A DNA stretch of 64,000 nt from Albibacillus kandeliae (GTDB lineage Bacteria > Pseudomonadota > Alphaproteobacteria > Rhodobacterales > Rhodobacteraceae): assembly GCF_003116585.1 (NCBI RefSeq), contig NZ_QEHM01000003.1:482916-546915 (forward strand), given 5' to 3'. Below the pieces are notes generated by a model that did not search any database, had not been told where the DNA came from, and worked only from the letters and a program-made list of their open reading frames with translations. Numbering within the stretch: the first letter of the stretch is position 1; the number at the start of each line of letters is the position of its first letter. The translations under genes were made by a program, and so were the position numbers. Below are positions 61,884 through 64,000 of this stretch, in pieces.

Positions 61884-63242
61884 TTAGTCTCCCTGCGTGG
61901 AGCCCTTGCGCTTTTCGGGTCCGAGAGCGCGTCGCAGGATCAGGTCGAGCCGGTCGAAACTGTCGCGGATCTGGCCAGGTTCAGATCGCGCGAAGAACGC
62001 GTCGAGTTCGGGCCAGAGCCGGACAGCACTGTCCAGTCGTGGGTCGGCGCCCTCGGAGTAGAGACCGGCACGGATCATGACCTCCGATTGTTCGTAAACT
62101 CCCAGCATGCGGCGCGCCTCGGACAGCAAGGTGTTCTCCGCGGCGGTCGCCGCGTCCGGCAGGCTGCGCGAGACCGAACGCCCGACATCGATTGCGGGAA
62201 AACGGCCGCGCTCTGCGATGTCCCGGCTCAGCACCACGTGACCGTCCAGCACCCCGCGCAGGATATCGGCGACGGGCTCTTCCATGTCGGACCCCGCAAC
62301 CAGCACCGAGAAGACTGCCGTGATATGGCCCTGCCCCGCCGCACCCGGTCCGGCACGTTCGCACAATGCAGTGATCAGCGGCGCGATCGAGGGGGGATAG
62401 CCGCGCAGGGCCGGTGCCTCCCCCGCGGCGACCGCGATTTCACGATGCGCCTCGGCAAAGCGGGTCACGGAATCCGCCAGCAGGAGGACGTTGCGCCCGG
62501 TGTCGCGAAAGTGTTCCGCCACCGACATGGCCGCCCAGGCACAGCGGCGCCGGGTGAGCGCGGACTGGTCCGAGGTCGCCGCGACGACCACCGCGCGACG
62601 CATGCCTTCGCCCCCGAGAACCCGGGTCACGAACTCGTTCACCTCGCGGCCGCGCTCTCCGATGAGGGCCACGACGACCACATCAGCCTCCATGTTGCGG
62701 GCCAGCTGAGCAAGAAGCCGGGATTTGCCCACGCCAGACCCCGCGAACAGGCCGAGGCGTTGGCCCGCGACGATCGGCAGGAGGGTGTTGAGCACGGCAT
62801 AGCCGGTGTTGATTCTGTCGCCCAGCGGCCGGCGGGTCGCGGCCGGGGGCGGGGCACACATGAGATCCGCACCGCGCGCGCCGGGCAGCAGGGGCTCACC
62901 GTCGAGCGGCTGGCCGAACGGGTCCACCAATCGGCCAATCCAATGGTCCGCGGGCGCGAAGGGCCGCCGTGGTTGCAGCAGAACGGCGTCGCCGCGCGCC
63001 ACACCGTCAGGCGTGGTGTCCGGCAGGACGCCCACGAGGTCGCCTTCGATCTGCAGGATTTCTCCTGCAAGCGGCGCAAGCCGGCCGCGGCGGAGTTCCA
63101 CCCGGTCGCCGATCCGGGCCAGCGTGGCGAGTCCCGAGACCTGCGCGACCCCGCCTGAAATTTCCCTCACTCTGCCGACTGGGCGGGAAAGCGACGCATC
63201 TTCAATGGCTTGCTTCAGCGCATCCATGTCCGTTTCGGCCAT
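61884..63242 (-). CDS. fliI: Flagellum-specific ATP synthase FliI
   Basis: A 452-residue ATPase of the flagellar type III export apparatus, homologous to F1-beta. Walker A is GLFAGSGVGKSRLLAQL; the Walker B/arginine-finger region includes VVVVALIGERGREVNEFV and LLLADSVTRFAEAHREIA. The C-terminal part includes VMIRAGLYSEGADPRLDSAV. It hydrolyses ATP to unfold and drive substrates into the export gate. It starts at ATG 63242, divergent from flgB with 86 bp between; the gap holds both promoters but I could not identify their boxes. Confidence 0.96.
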   Translation of the reverse strand: MAETDMDALKQAIEDASLSRPVGRVREISGGVAQVSGLATLARIGDRVELRRGRLAPLAGEILQIEGDLVGVLPDTTPDGVARGDAVLLQPRRPFAPADHWIGRLVDPFGQPLDGEPLLPGARGADLMCAPPPAATRRPLGDRINTGYAVLNTLLPIVAGQRLGLFAGSGVGKSRLLAQLARNMEADVVVVALIGERGREVNEFVTRVLGGEGMRRAVVVAATSDQSALTRRRCAWAAMSVAEHFRDTGRNVLLLADSVTRFAEAHREIAVAAGEAPALRGYPPSIAPLITALCERAGPGAAGQGHITAVFSVLVAGSDMEEPVADILRGVLDGHVVLSRDIAERGRFPAIDVGRSVSRSLPDAATAAENTLLSEARRMLGVYEQSEVMIRAGLYSEGADPRLDSAVRLWPELDAFFARSEPGQIRDSFDRLDLILRRALGPEKRKGSTQGD

Positions 63243-63328
63243 GATCGACTCCCCTTCAAGTGCTGAGAACGGTTTCTAAAGGAATCGGAGTTAAGCCTTG
63301 ATTGAAACGGATCGAGGGAGAAACCCCG

Positions 63329-63715
63329 GTGTTCAGTGACCTGAGTGTCTTTCGCCTGGCCGGCGCGATGGCCACACATGCGGGCCAGCGGCAGGCCGTG
63401 ATCGCGCGTAACATGGCGAATGCCGATACCCCGGGCTACCGCGCCCGCGATGTCACGCGCTTCGCCGATCTCATTGGGCCCGAAGGGACCAACCAGATGC
63501 GGACAACGCGGGCCGGGCACGTTGGAGTGCTGTCGGATGGATCCGCGCCCCCGCGCGAGGAGGAAATCAGGTCCGAGAGGGATCCGAACGGCAATTCGGT
63601 GACGCTCGAAACCGAGATGATGAAGGCCGCCGATGTCTCGCGTCAGCATGACCGTGCCCTCGCCATCTACCGCTCGGGGATGAACGTCCTGCGTGCCAGC
63701 CTGCGGCAGAACTGA
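63329..63715 (+). CDS. flgB: Flagellar basal-body rod protein FlgB
   Basis: A 128-residue proximal rod protein. It begins at a GTG at 63329 with GGGAG upstream (63313-63320); a TTG at 63302 is open in frame but is less likely. The rod signature ARNMANADTPGYRARDV (about residues 28-44) and the C-terminal MKAADVSRQHDRALAIYRSGMNVLRASLRQ are typical of FlgB. It is exported by the flagellar system. flgC follows 11 nt after the stop. Confidence 0.94.
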   Translation: MFSDLSVFRLAGAMATHAGQRQAVIARNMANADTPGYRARDVTRFADLIGPEGTNQMRTTRAGHVGVLSDGSAPPREEEIRSERDPNGNSVTLETEMMKAADVSRQHDRALAIYRSGMNVLRASLRQN

Positions 63716-63726
63716 GGAGCGGTTAG

Positions 63727-64000
63727 ATGAGCGATTTCTCGGGTTCCATCGCTGCCTCCGCCGCCGGAATGGTGGCCCAGGCCGCCCGGCTGCGACATGT
63801 TTCGGAGAATATCTCGAACGCCGATACCCCCGGATACCGGCGCAAGACCGTGCCCTTCGAGACCGGGGGCGGAGAAGCCGGGCTGGTGCAGGTTGGACGC
63901 GTCAAGCTCGACCAGAGCGAGCTCGAGACCATTCATGACCCCGCCCATCCGCTGGCAGATGCGAGCGGCAATTACCGGGGGTCGAACGTGCAGCTGATGA
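63727..64000 (+). CDS. flgC: Flagellar basal-body rod protein FlgC (3' end cut by window)
   Basis: The first 91 codons of flgC are present; the gene runs off the right edge. The frame from ATG 63727 begins MSDFSGSIAASAAGMVAQAA and carries the rod motif HVSENISNADTPGYRRK, with Phe/Gly positions typical of FlgC. It lies 11 nt after flgB, continuing the flgBC pair of the proximal rod. No frame problem is visible in the available part. Confidence 0.92.
   Translation, partial: MSDFSGSIAASAAGMVAQAARLRHVSENISNADTPGYRRKTVPFETGGGEAGLVQVGRVKLDQSELETIHDPAHPLADASGNYRGSNVQLM

Overview
The window is a GC-rich chromosomal segment of an alphaproteobacterium. Gene content and order point to the Rhodobacteraceae (Roseobacter group): a FlaF/FlbT pair beside a compact flagellin, polyamine-type ABC importers, DUF2794, IalB-type and GlsB/YeaQ proteins, and an intergenic repeat of a type I associate with this group. 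No rRNA, tRNA, CRISPR array, prophage or insertion sequence was seen. The species was not determined.

Layout. 0-3.4 kb: phenylacetate (paa) genes, with partial paaI divergent from paaZ, then paaX. 3.4-13 kb: housekeeping genes (DUF2794, NlpC/P60 peptidase overlapping an M17 aminopeptidase, beta-carbonic anhydrase, DUF4139 protein, asd, MFS transporter, DUF3095 protein). 13-20.5 kb: a seven-gene homoprotocatechuate operon (hpaF-hpaE-hpaD-aromatic amino acid decarboxylase-hpaG-hpaH-hpaI), divergent from its MarR-type regulator hpaR, with a strong palindrome between them. 20.6-38.7 kb: mixed housekeeping genes. These include two related lytic transglycosylases, an ArsR-SRPBCC-YCII module, asparaginase, rlmN, a LOG protein, dapD and dapE, two GlsB-like membrane proteins, a choice-of-anchor-L/Hint protein and RNase R.

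38.7-54.7 kb holds two polyamine-type ABC systems. The first (ATPase, binding protein, DUF1330, two oversized permeases) is divergent from a creatinase/DoeA-like hydrolase and an ArgE-like deacetylase; together they look like an uptake-and-hydrolysis pathway of unknown substrate. The second is a conventional potFGHI set followed by a PuuB-like oxidase, with an SpuC-like transaminase and a GntR regulator divergent from it, which is a putrescine uptake and catabolism locus. 54.7-56.1 kb is a UDP-glucose dehydrogenase.

56.1-64 kb is part of a flagellar cluster (flgD, fliK, flgJ-type, flgN-type, flagellin, flaF, flbT, DUF1217, fliI, flgB, partial flgC). fliK appears to be interrupted by an in-frame TGA near its 5' end. 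The flagellin leader carries three hairpins and lies two genes upstream of flbT.

Most interesting: the unassigned ABC/M24/M20 module, whose permeases carry an internally duplicated periplasmic domain and a four-helix N-terminal extension; the fliK nonsense codon; and several well-formed candidate operators.
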